DNA of 21,181 nt. Source: a virus. Under the pieces are notes generated by a model that searched no databases, was not told where the DNA came from, and was given only the letters and a program-made list of their open reading frames with translations. A program made the position numbers and the translations under genes. The DNA lies in the IMG/VR virus record IMGVR_UViG_3300001593_000043, positions 1 through 21,181 of that record. One strand, written 5' to 3'. The stretch's first letter is position 1, and the number at the start of each line of letters is the position of its first letter. This document shows positions 1 to 6,809 of the stretch, in pieces.

Positions 1-700
1 TGTCCTGTTCCATGAAGCGCTGTTGCGGCTGGATTTTATTCCAGAAAATATCCCACACGGGTTGAGTCGTGGGCATCAAGTCGATGTGCTCGTTTCCAAA
101 CCAGCAGGAACCGTAGGCCGTTTGCACGGCGGCTAAGGAAAGCGTGGCCTGGGTCGTCACGTACGAGTTGATACCGGTATTGTCCGTTCCGACTGCGGCG
201 ATGTCAGCGCGGTTGATTCCGCCGTAGTTGGTGTAGGTGGTTCCGTCGTCAATCTCGGACTGGAATCCGTCCAAGTTAATGATGCCGCTGTTGGTGCCCT
301 GACCATCGAGGAAAAGGTCGGTGCCCAGCAGAAGCGCCATCTTTCCGGCCGCGTTAACGAGCTTGGATTCTACGTAGCTCATTGCGGCTTCGGGACCACG
401 GTTGAGTACGTTGTCAGTGCCGAACAGCGTGGCGTTAACGTAGTAGTACTTCACGTTAACTTCCAGCGCCGTGTCGGTCTGCACGTACGTGATGTCGAAC
501 GTTCCGCCACGCGTAAACGCGCCGCCCTTCAACTGGGCGTACATGATCGGATGGGTGATTTTTGTTCCGCCCTCAAATCTCTCCATGTTCTTGGTTCGCA
601 GCCGAGTCAGAACCGGAGAAGACTTGTAGACGTTGTCAACCAGCCTCGGGACGATGAACTTGTTCGTTTTGCTAGTTAGGTCGTCATAAGTTAAGGCCAA
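1..700 (-). CDS. Major capsid protein, N-terminal part (runs off the window)
   Basis: This is the capsid shell subunit, open at the left edge so only about 233 residues are visible. I translated it from a TTG start at 700-698, chosen because AGGAGG lies eight bases upstream and the product begins MALTYDDLTSKTNKF, with no better ATG nearby. The reading frame stays open to base 1. Visible stretches such as NMERFEGGTKITHPI, YYYVNATLFG and GPEAAMSYVESKL are typical of phage coat proteins that follow a scaffold gene. Its position after portal and scaffold supports the call. The 123 bases between it and the scaffold hold only a short GGCG-TAA-CGCC hairpin and the ribosome binding site. The exact capsid subfamily is inferred and not settled. 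Confidence 0.85.
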   Translation of the reverse strand, partial: MALTYDDLTSKTNKFIVPRLVDNVYKSSPVLTRLRTKNMERFEGGTKITHPIMYAQLKGGAFTRGGTFDITYVQTDTALEVNVKYYYVNATLFGTDNVLNRGPEAAMSYVESKLVNAAGKMALLLGTDLFLDGQGTNSGIINLDGFQSEIDDGTTYTNYGGINRADIAAVGTDNTGINSYVTTQATLSLAAVQTAYGSCWFGNEHIDLMPTTQPVWDIFWNKIQPQQRFMEQD

Positions 701-823
701 GTCTTTATCCTCCTATAAGTTACGTTCCCAGGCTCATCGGCTGCGCCCTGCTTCGGCTTCCTTCCGCCTGTCACTTCTTGCGATTCCCGGCTGCGGCGTT
801 ACGCCTTCCAGTTACCGCGATTT

Positions 824-1729
824 TTACCATTTTCCCTCTGCGCGAAGCTCGGCCCCAGCAGCGTAAGCTGCACGGTTGTCGCCGATTTCCGTATCCGCAG
901 GAAGAGTAGGTGCCTTGCCCAAACGGTTAATCTGCAACGGACCAAGTTCCGGAGCCGCAGGCACGCCCGATCCGGGCAAGTTGTGCTTGCTGGCAAATTC
1001 CTTCTCGACTTTTTCCGTGATGTCCTTGGTCAACTTTGCGGTTTCGGCAGTCTTGCGAGCATCGGCCACAAAGCGGTCGTAAGCTTCGTTCAAGTCCATG
1101 ATTTTCTTTTCCGCGCGGAAGGTTGAGAACTTTTCAGTATCAAAAAGCTCCCCGTTGAACTCTTTCATGTGGTTGAACTGAAGCTTGTTCATGTTCATCA
1201 TTTCGGCCATTACACCTGGAACAGTGGTTCTGAAGAAAGCGTCCTGAACCTTACCGATTTCTTCCTTGGAAGTCCTAGCGGCCTCTTGTGCAACAAGCTT
1301 CGGGATCTCGTCCTTGTTCACGTAACCGCGCTTGGCGATTATTTCGTCCACCTGTTTCAAAATAGCTGCCGGGTCCACCGTTTTTGCGCCTTCGCCAGCG
1401 TCTTTTACCGCCGCCGCTACCGCCAATGCCTTCTCTTCTTCCAGGGTCTTGGCCTTCTTTTCGAGGTCGTTGTACATATTCAAAAGCTTGTCGTGCTTGG
1501 GAACGTTTTCAGTTGCCCAGTCATCCCATTTCTTGGCTTGCTGCTGATACCTTTCGACTTCCACTTTCGCCTCGTTCATTTTCTTGTCGTAATCCTGCTG
1601 GCGAAGGTCTGACTCAACAGCACGTTGTAAAAAATCATATTTTTCAAATGACTGCCGTAAAGCATTCCTATCGTTCTCGTCTGTGATTAGAGCGATAAGG
1701 TTTTCAACCGGCTTAATTAGCTGTGCCAC
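824..1729 (-). CDS. Probable capsid scaffold protein
   Basis: A 301-residue, charged and largely helical protein immediately upstream of the major capsid gene, the standard place for a scaffold. Residues about 35-105 are rich in E, K, Q and A with heptad-like spacing (for example NEAKVEVERYQQQAKKW), predicting a coiled coil. A second helical segment covers about 200-245. The C-terminal region is rich in P, G and A, a common capsid-binding tail. The start is GTG at 1729-1727 behind GGGAGAAATAG. There is no protease motif. Scaffold proteins are poorly conserved, so the call rests on composition and gene order; a general coiled-coil head protein is the alternative. Confidence 0.7.
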   Translation of the reverse strand: MAQLIKPVENLIALITDENDRNALRQSFEKYDFLQRAVESDLRQQDYDKKMNEAKVEVERYQQQAKKWDDWATENVPKHDKLLNMYNDLEKKAKTLEEEKALAVAAAVKDAGEGAKTVDPAAILKQVDEIIAKRGYVNKDEIPKLVAQEAARTSKEEIGKVQDAFFRTTVPGVMAEMMNMNKLQFNHMKEFNGELFDTEKFSTFRAEKKIMDLNEAYDRFVADARKTAETAKLTKDITEKVEKEFASKHNLPGSGVPAAPELGPLQINRLGKAPTLPADTEIGDNRAAYAAGAELRAEGKW

Positions 1730-1788
1730 CTATTTCTCCCTTCCAGCTTCCCGTAAAGGGCTGCGCTGGCTGCGGTGTTAGTTGTTAA

Positions 1789-2154
1789 TTAACCAGGGAA
1801 TCCTTCGCTCTGATCCGGCTTCATACTTGCCGGGCCAGTGGTTTCTCCGTCTTTCGGCTGGGTTCCTGGAGGCCCACCCGAATTGATTGCGCCGATTCCG
1901 GCATCAATCAGAGAGCGAATACGGTCTGCAAAGGGAGCGAAGGCCGACTCCATCTTGGCCATCTGATCGAGGACTTTCTTGATTCCGTCGCCCATCTGAA
2001 GCAATGCGCCGCGTGGGTTAACCTCGCCGCCTTGGCCTTGCTGAAGTTTGCTCTGCATCATGGCCGCAGATCCGGCGTACGGTGACTGGCCTTGCTGGCC
2101 CGTTACGTTCGGCGGCTGTGGAGGCGGCTGAGATAGAGTTGGCGCACTGCCCAT
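1789..2154 (-). CDS. Small Pro/Gln/Gly-rich head-region protein
   Basis: A 121-residue protein between the tiny basic genes and the scaffold. The N-terminus is rich in P and Q and the C-terminus in G, P and T, both likely disordered. The middle (about 45-85, including GDGIKKVLDQMAKMESAF) is one amphipathic helix. I do not recognise a family. The start ATG at 2154 has a weak GGGG ribosome binding site, and a perfect 6-bp palindrome (GTCTCA-AA-TGAGAC, 2168-2181) lies just upstream between this gene and the previous stop. The setting suggests a minor head or head-completion protein, but that is inference. Confidence 0.6.
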   Translation of the reverse strand: MGSAPTLSQPPPQPPNVTGQQGQSPYAGSAAMMQSKLQQGQGGEVNPRGALLQMGDGIKKVLDQMAKMESAFAPFADRIRSLIDAGIGAINSGGPPGTQPKDGETTGPASMKPDQSEGFPG

Positions 2155-2182
2155 CGCTTACCCCTTTGTCTCAAATGAGACG

Positions 2183-2353
2183 TTAGACTTCATCCCCGGA
2201 CGCGCTGCCGTTCTTGCTGTTGGGGCTGTAAGCCTTAGTTTGCAGTGGGATCACAGTGCCGACTTGCATGAAGGTTCCCTTCTTGACGGAAGGTGCCTTC
2301 GAATCTTCGCCGTGCCCCTCGAACATTTCAGATTTTTCCTTGATGCTTGCCAT
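2183..2353 (-). CDS. Small protein, 56 aa
   Basis: A short open frame starting MASIKEKSEMFEGHG and ending NGSASGDEV. It is convincing because GGAGG lies eight bases before the ATG, the frame fills the gap between neighbours, and it stops with TAA just before the next gene. It is mixed-charge and hydrophilic, with no membrane segment or cysteine. It sits in a run of five very small genes between portal and scaffold. No function can be assigned; a capsid decoration or assembly factor would fit the location only. Confidence 0.6.
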   Translation of the reverse strand: MASIKEKSEMFEGHGEDSKAPSVKKGTFMQVGTVIPLQTKAYSPNSKNGSASGDEV

Positions 2354-2371
2354 TTTCAATTCCTCCTGGAA

Positions 2372-2530
2372 TTAACTGCGGCCACTACCGAGCTTGCGGT
2401 GACGCTTGCTCAGCTTGGTAGGTGCCTGCATTGCCGAAAAACCACCCTTGCCGGACCCTTTGCCTCCACCTGCGGTCAAGCCACGGAGTTTTATCGGCAA
2501 CCCACGACCTTTCTTTCCACGCCTTGCCAT
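2372..2530 (-). CDS. Small, very basic protein, 52 aa
   Basis: Starts MARRGKKGRGLPIKLRG and ends KRHRKLGSGRS. About a third of its residues are Arg, Lys or His, with a glycine-rich centre (TAGGGKGSGKGG). AGGAGG sits five bases upstream of the ATG. It is probably nucleic-acid or capsid binding because of its charge, but no domain is recognised. The ending GSGR is shared with the neighbouring 79-residue protein (FGSGRM), which may reflect common ancestry or a shared short tail. Neighbouring genes are separated by less than 20 bases, so these are co-translated. Confidence 0.6.
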   Translation of the reverse strand: MARRGKKGRGLPIKLRGLTAGGGKGSGKGGFSAMQAPTKLSKRHRKLGSGRS

Positions 2531-2538
2531 CTTGCCTC

Positions 2539-2724
2539 CTATGAGCGGCCCGACTTCCTGCCGCGTTTCCGCTTGGCTATAACCCCGTTGGCGGCCCGGA
2601 TAGCGGCCCCTTCCGATTCACCACGTTCGAGCATGCTGTTCGAAATACGTGACCACTGTCGCTGCGACTTCGCGCTCTTTGCTTTGCGCGTGTGGCGCTT
2701 TGCGTCTTTGCTCGTCCAGGGGAT
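2539..2724 (-). CDS. Small basic conserved-type protein, 61 aa, probable ATC start
   Basis: The frame reads (M)PWTSKDAKRHTRKAKSAK, then a middle with SQRQWSRISNSMLERG, and a basic tail KRKRGRKSGRS. From memory, many phage and bacterial small proteins share the pattern MPWxxKDAxxHTKKAKSxKxQRQWxxVANSxL, which fixes the N-terminus at this Pro-Trp. The codon before the proline is ATC, with GGAAGGA seven bases upstream; an in-frame TAG lies 15 bases further up and no ATG, GTG or TTG lies between. So translation most likely starts at the unusual codon ATC. The first in-frame ATG is 30 codons in and would delete half the conserved region. Function is unknown. Confidence 0.6.
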   Translation of the reverse strand: MPWTSKDAKRHTRKAKSAKSQRQWSRISNSMLERGESEGAAIRAANGVIAKRKRGRKSGRS

Positions 2725-2726
2725 GG

Positions 2727-2966
2727 CTACATCCTTCCGCTACCAAAACGTTTCTTACCGCGCCCCTTTTTCTTGCCGCGTCCAACCGGAATTACCATTT
2801 CACCTTTGTGTACTCTGGCTAGGCCGGTTTTTCTTACTTTTCCACCACGCTTGTAGCTAGGGGGTTGCTGTTGGCGCTTACTACTTCCGCCGCCACCCCC
2901 GCCTTCCGCGTCGCTGATAATGTCTGCCAGCGGGGAAATAACCTTTAACCAGGTTGGTATCGACAT
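2727..2966 (-). CDS. Small basic head-region protein with a VHKGEMVIP motif
   Basis: A 79-residue protein: a hydrophobic start (IPTWLKVISPLADII), a run of six glycines, then a basic segment with KTGLARVHKGEMVIP and a Lys/Arg/Gly-rich tail. The (K/R)TGLAxVHKGExVxP motif recurs, as I recall, in many phage virion or virion-associated proteins next to the portal or in tail genes, but its role is not established. GGGAGAG six bases before the ATG supports the start. The stop TAG overlaps the ribosome binding site of the next gene. It is the first gene after the terminator at 2978-3015. Confidence 0.6.
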   Translation of the reverse strand: MSIPTWLKVISPLADIISDAEGGGGGGSSKRQQQPPSYKRGGKVRKTGLARVHKGEMVIPVGRGKKKGRGKKRFGSGRM

Positions 2967-2977
2967 TTTGCTCTCCC

Positions 2978-3015
2978 AAAAAAAATGGCCCTCACGGGGT
3001 TAACCATGAGAGCCG
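2978..3015 (-). terminator. Rho-independent terminator
   Basis: On the minus strand GGCTCTCA (3015-3008) pairs with TGAGGGCC (2995-2988), an 8-bp stem with one G-U pair, and is followed by A and nine Ts. This is the clearest intrinsic terminator in the window. It lies upstream of the 79-aa gene, so it either ends the portal transcript, or attenuates transcription into the capsid genes. Confidence 0.8.
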
Positions 3016-3078
3016 AATCGCTTGCCAGTTTCCGGTTTCCCGGAGAGCTTGGATCAGCGGCTTAAACCTTAATTTTCA
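2987..3078 (-). ncRNA. Putative short structured leader or small RNA
   Basis: A candidate promoter (3085-3113) and a strong terminator (2978-3015) bracket about 90 non-coding bases. The segment contains a TCCGG-GAAA-CCGGA hairpin upstream of the terminator stem. It could be an independent small RNA or an attenuator controlling the small genes, scaffold and capsid. I could not match it to a riboswitch class I know, so function is unassigned. Confidence 0.35.
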
Positions 3079-3084
3079 ATCCCG

Positions 3085-3113
3085 ATGTTCGGTTTTCTAA
3101 AAACAACTGTCAA
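3085..3113 (-). promoter_or_regulatory. Candidate sigma70-type promoter
   Basis: TTGACA (perfect -35) at 3113-3108, a 17-base spacer, and GAACAT at 3090-3085 as a weak -10 (3 of 6). It follows the stop of the 54-aa gene directly. The perfect -35 is shared with the better promoter at 14139-14167. Confidence 0.4.
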
Positions 3114-3116
3114 GGA

Positions 3117-3281
3117 TTACTTGTAAACTTTTGTTACCGTTACACCGGCCACTCCACCGGCCCTAAACTGTACGGTTACCGAACCTGACGAACGGCGAAT
3201 AATTTCTTCGAAAGCTTCGAACACCTCTTTGGTAAGCACGAGTGTTTTACTTTCCGGCGATGTTAGGTAGTACCCGTTCAC
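3117..3281 (-). CDS. Small protein, 54 aa, overlapping the portal stop
   Basis: A GTG start overlaps the portal stop in the arrangement GTGA, so translation is probably coupled to the portal. The product begins (M)NGYYLTSPESKTLVLTKEV, then an acidic helix (FEAFEEIIRRS) and a beta-rich end (SGSVTVQFRAGGVAGV). It ends TAA at 3119-3117. It is short but has a balanced amino-acid make-up and fills the interval. Family not recognised. Confidence 0.55.
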   Translation of the reverse strand: MNGYYLTSPESKTLVLTKEVFEAFEEIIRRSSGSVTVQFRAGGVAGVTVTKVYK

Positions 3282-6166
3282 TTTGGCATTCCCGCGCCCG
3301 CAGCCTGCTTACCCTTTGGCGGGTGCATTGGGATTCCTTGTTGCGCTTCACGTTTCAAGCCAGCCTCTACTTGTCCAACGTCCAGTCCAAGGTCAAGTTT
3401 CTTGAAGAACGTTGCGCGGTCCAGATCGCCCATCATACGCAGGCGTGCGAACATCATCGCCTCATCGATTCGATTTGCATTTAGCAAGCTGCCAGGTTCA
3501 ATCGTGAAGGTAAATGAACGCGCAAAATCTTCCGGCTTCATTCCAGCCGGAACCGCACTGCCAGGGTCCCAATCGAAGTCTTGATCCGTAACGCCAGCGC
3601 TTCCTAGCATGGTAAATCTGCGCTCTGCGTCATAAAACTGAAAAATATTGGAGATATTTTGGGTACCAAGATTGCGCAGAAACACTTCAATATTACGACC
3701 TTTTAGACGCAACGGCGTTTGCTGCGCATCCTTCACCTTGTCCAGCGTTTCGCCGCTTGGCACCTGCTTCTTCTTCAGCATTTCCGTGATAGCAGCGATT
3801 CCCGAAGACTGGTCCATTTCCTTCGATATCATCATTCCTAACTGCATCACGAAGCTAGGAAGCTGCACGGCAGGCGCAAATTCAGGCTTCATGGTGGTCA
3901 TGGGATTAAACCCAATCCGCATTCCGGGCATGGACCAATCAATCGTGTCCCAAGTGGATTCGGTAAATGCGTTCTTAGGGCCGAAAAACCCAGGGTTAAC
4001 GGCCTTCTTAACCATGTCGAGCACACCGGCAAGAATATTATTGATGATGTCCTGTAGTGGAATTAGCGGGCCGAGGTCGCTATTCCCACACCATGACGGT
4101 CTGCCGTTACGACGAACGTACAAAAATCCGTTCGGTACAGTAACGCAGTGGATCGTTCCATCGTAATCGATTATGGAAGACTTAACGGCCATATCCTTAG
4201 AATAGCGAACAATTAAGTCATAACTTGGACGCGCCTTGCCAACCCTACCGTTTTTCCATTTCCCTGTTTCCGGAGTGCGCTTTACGATAGAAGCAGACCA
4301 CCCGATTTTCTGAACTACCTCCTGAAGTTGATTCGCCAGCCTTTTACTTACCGTAGACAGTCTTTGCCGGAATTCTTCTCCGGAACGAATCTTCCCTGCG
4401 GTTCTTTTCCTTAAGCTTCCATCTCCAAGCATAAAGAACTTGAAAAATATTCCAATCTGGCGAGTGGAAGCGTTCATGATGTCATCTGGAATATATTTTT
4501 CATGGCTCAAGCCAAACTGTTTACAGAATTTAACTAAACCGCGCCTAGGAATATAAAAATCGTGCTTGTTTCTAGGTGGTTCTTTGCTCAATATTCTCGC
4601 CAGTAATTCGCGGTACGGCTCGTATCCTTTTGATTTTTCAAATTGGCATATATTTACGCAATTCTTATCGCACCAACCTTCTGAAAGGTACGCTCCCATA
4701 AATGCACAGTAATCATCACCGCTCATAGTTACCGGCTTATTGTAATAATGTCCCGTCCTAAAAACTTTCTCGCCAATGTCCGGGGCGTCCCAAGTAGAAG
4801 TCTGCGGTATGGCTGTGTGATGGTTTCCAAATGCTGCTAATTCAGCGGCCGTTATTGAGGTTTCACCACTACGCTTTTTGTTACCACCTAACTTTCGCGG
4901 CAGGCAGTTAACCAGCATTTTATGTTCTGGGGTTACAAGTAAATCTACTGAGCGCGATTTGAAGTTGTACATTCGTCCGGTATATGGCCGATTAGTGAAA
5001 CGAACTGCTTTCTGCCACTCAAATTTACCGGTGCCAATTTGGCGCGTTGCAAATTCGTCATCTTCTCTTGCTTCCCAGAACATAATCCAACCACGCTTGG
5101 TAAGCACTTCAGTATCAGATGAATAACATAAACCCATAAATTGCCACGGCACCACGTTCATACGCAGAACATCGAACGGAAATAGTCCGTGCCAGTAAGG
5201 ATTCGGGCCGTCATAGAGAATGTGCCGTCCACCCATCGCAATCAGACGACCGCGCGGATAGAGTCTCTTGCCTGGCGGAACGGTATAACACCAGTTAGAT
5301 TTCGGCCTGCCCATAGTTACGGGCGCGTTGCTCTCATTGAACGTCCAATCCTTGATCCAGAACTCACGATAGAGCGCGGTGGGATAAGCGCTGTCCTGAA
5401 TCCTTTCCGGACTGCCGATCTTGCGCTGCATCTGCGGGCTTAGCGCATCGAAAATCATCGAAGGGATGTGTGTTGGACGGCCCGGTGAAGTCGCGTACCG
5501 TGAAAAACCAGGGTCAGACTGAACCAGCGCCCCCTTCGCACCGAACTTCTGCTTGAACCAGCCTAGCGGCATCACCGATTTGTAAATCACAGCCTGCGCA
5601 GATTGAAGGGTATGGCGCGGTTTTAGTGGTAGTACATCGAGCGGGCCGAGCGGCTGAAGCTCTAAATCTCCCTGCCCATTTCGTAGTTCATTGTTCCAGG
5701 TTAGCTTTCCGTAGCCGGTAGTCAGGATTGCATACAGAATGATATTGCCCAACGCCATGTCGGAATCAGAGGTAAGCCACCATGAGCGCGTGACTTTGTT
5801 AAGCATCTCTGCCGGTTTGGCGTACGATTCCTTGGTCGCCTTGATTTGGAAGATGGGTCGGATGTCGGTCATGATGGCGACAAGCTCCCACAATAACCGC
5901 CAGATCCGGTTGTTTATGGGAGAAGATCGGTAAGACGGACGGCGTGAGGGCCACTGCTTGCCCATGATATATTCAATATACTTATCGATCTTTTTGACTT
6001 CCTCGTTCTGCGACTGTTCGTAGGTAGCCTCTTCGTACGCGGACTCCAGCCACAACCTCGTCCTGGTCGCATATTCCTGCTCGGACCCGCCAACATAGCC
6101 GATAGTGCCGGATTCTGGGTCCGAAGTTACGCCTACGAGTTCTGGGAAAAACTGATCGTCAGCCAT
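3278..6166 (-). CDS. Portal protein interrupted by an intein
   Basis: A 962-residue precursor. Without the intein it is about 613 residues (346 before, 267 after), a usual size for the dodecameric portal through which DNA enters the capsid and to which the tail attaches. N-terminal portal-like features include an acidic leader, EEVKKIDKYIEYIMGKQW, and RIWRLLWELVAIMTDIRP. After splicing, the C-terminal part has SDLGPLIPLQDIINNIL and SGIAAITEMLKKKQVPSGETLDKV, both typical of this family. The gene lies between TerL and the capsid genes as expected. The start ATG at 6166 is 11 bases after the upstream stop, with AAGGAACG before it. The intein is described separately. The insertion point lies in the conserved FMGL|SDLGPL segment, a strongly constrained site as homing inteins prefer. 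Confidence 0.88.
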   Translation of the reverse strand: MADDQFFPELVGVTSDPESGTIGYVGGSEQEYATRTRLWLESAYEEATYEQSQNEEVKKIDKYIEYIMGKQWPSRRPSYRSSPINNRIWRLLWELVAIMTDIRPIFQIKATKESYAKPAEMLNKVTRSWWLTSDSDMALGNIILYAILTTGYGKLTWNNELRNGQGDLELQPLGPLDVLPLKPRHTLQSAQAVIYKSVMPLGWFKQKFGAKGALVQSDPGFSRYATSPGRPTHIPSMIFDALSPQMQRKIGSPERIQDSAYPTALYREFWIKDWTFNESNAPVTMGRPKSNWCYTVPPGKRLYPRGRLIAMGGRHILYDGPNPYWHGLFPFDVLRMNVVPWQFMGLCYSSDTEVLTKRGWIMFWEAREDDEFATRQIGTGKFEWQKAVRFTNRPYTGRMYNFKSRSVDLLVTPEHKMLVNCLPRKLGGNKKRSGETSITAAELAAFGNHHTAIPQTSTWDAPDIGEKVFRTGHYYNKPVTMSGDDYCAFMGAYLSEGWCDKNCVNICQFEKSKGYEPYRELLARILSKEPPRNKHDFYIPRRGLVKFCKQFGLSHEKYIPDDIMNASTRQIGIFFKFFMLGDGSLRKRTAGKIRSGEEFRQRLSTVSKRLANQLQEVVQKIGWSASIVKRTPETGKWKNGRVGKARPSYDLIVRYSKDMAVKSSIIDYDGTIHCVTVPNGFLYVRRNGRPSWCGNSDLGPLIPLQDIINNILAGVLDMVKKAVNPGFFGPKNAFTESTWDTIDWSMPGMRIGFNPMTTMKPEFAPAVQLPSFVMQLGMMISKEMDQSSGIAAITEMLKKKQVPSGETLDKVKDAQQTPLRLKGRNIEVFLRNLGTQNISNIFQFYDAERRFTMLGSAGVTDQDFDWDPGSAVPAGMKPEDFARSFTFTIEPGSLLNANRIDEAMMFARLRMMGDLDRATFFKKLDLGLDVGQVEAGLKREAQQGIPMHPPKGKQAAGAGMPK
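4082..5128 (-). mobile_element. Intein with LAGLIDADG homing endonuclease (portal residues 347-695)
   Basis: A protein-splicing element of about 349 residues. Block A is CYSSDTEVLTKRGW with Cys1, and block B has LLVTPEHKML. The endonuclease motifs are AFMGAYLSEGW and IFFKFFMLGDGS, the two LAGLIDADG-type helices, separated by about 100 residues. Block F is DYDGTIHCVTVPNGFLYVRR and block G ends RPSWCGN, followed by Ser as the +1 residue. The residue before the terminal Asn is Gly instead of the usual His, a known but less common variant that may slow cyclisation. Boundaries come from Cys1 and Asn-Ser and are confident to the residue if the Asn call is correct. Confidence 0.9.
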
Positions 6167-6176
6167 TCACGTTCCT

Positions 6177-6800
6177 TCAAAACCAATTGTTCAGTAGAGC
6201 GTTTTTGATAACATCAACGATATAATTAGGCGTTGAGGCGTTGTTGAACTTGGCCTTACCTTGGATGGCCATGTAGTCCTCAATCTCTAGCCGCAACGAA
6301 ACTTGAACGAAGCTACCTTCTATGTTGTTCACTTCAGCCTTCAGTGCGCCACTGGTTACATTGGACTTGTACGCTTCCGCTTCTTTTCTAGCCTCGTCGC
6401 GCTCGGTCTTCATGCTGTAAATCAGGCCGATCATTTTTCCAGAGTTATCGACCTTCTGGCCAAATAGGTCCTTCAGTCTTTCCACATCGAAGCCTGTCAC
6501 AATGAACGACCCGGCATCAAGTAATGCTATAAAAATAACGGTTGCCGCCGCTTCTAGTCTGTCCTTGAATTTTTCCCTCAGAGCTTCAATCAGCTTCGCC
6601 GGAACTGATAGTCGAAGTTCAGCAAGACCGTCTTGCGGCTTTCGAATTGGCATAGCAATGGGTATCCGGCGAGGATTCATGGCCAAAAGCGCTTCCGTGT
6701 CACTAAAAGTATGCGTGCCGCAGGTATATCCAAACACTCCCTGGCCGCCGCTCATAAGCTCTTTGTCACAAGTGGGACAAGCTAAACCTGTGTGTGGCAT
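6177..6800 (-). CDS. Unknown 207-aa protein with N-terminal zinc-ribbon-like cysteines
   Basis: Sits between TerL and portal. The N-terminus has CPTC and, 16 residues on, YTCGTH, which could bind one zinc ion. A middle segment (LRLSVPAKLIEALREKF) and a helical, charged part with KTERDEARKEAEAYK follow. GGAG lies seven bases before the ATG, at the end of TerL. The gene is in the same frame as TerL, separated from it only by TAG and three codons, which is discussed as a finding. I recognise no family. A head-maturation or DNA-packaging accessory role is inferred from position only. Confidence 0.6.
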   Translation of the reverse strand: MPHTGLACPTCDKELMSGGQGVFGYTCGTHTFSDTEALLAMNPRRIPIAMPIRKPQDGLAELRLSVPAKLIEALREKFKDRLEAAATVIFIALLDAGSFIVTGFDVERLKDLFGQKVDNSGKMIGLIYSMKTERDEARKEAEAYKSNVTSGALKAEVNNIEGSFVQVSLRLEIEDYMAIQGKAKFNNASTPNYIVDVIKNALLNNWF

Positions 6801-6809
6801 ACCACTCTC

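Noticed and set aside
2240-2860. Plus-strand open frame of 206 codons
   Set aside because: It lies opposite four small minus-strand genes that each have a ribosome binding site; no site or family likeness on the plus strand.
3648-4166. Plus-strand open frame of 172 codons
   Set aside because: Antisense to the C-terminal extein and intein end of the portal.
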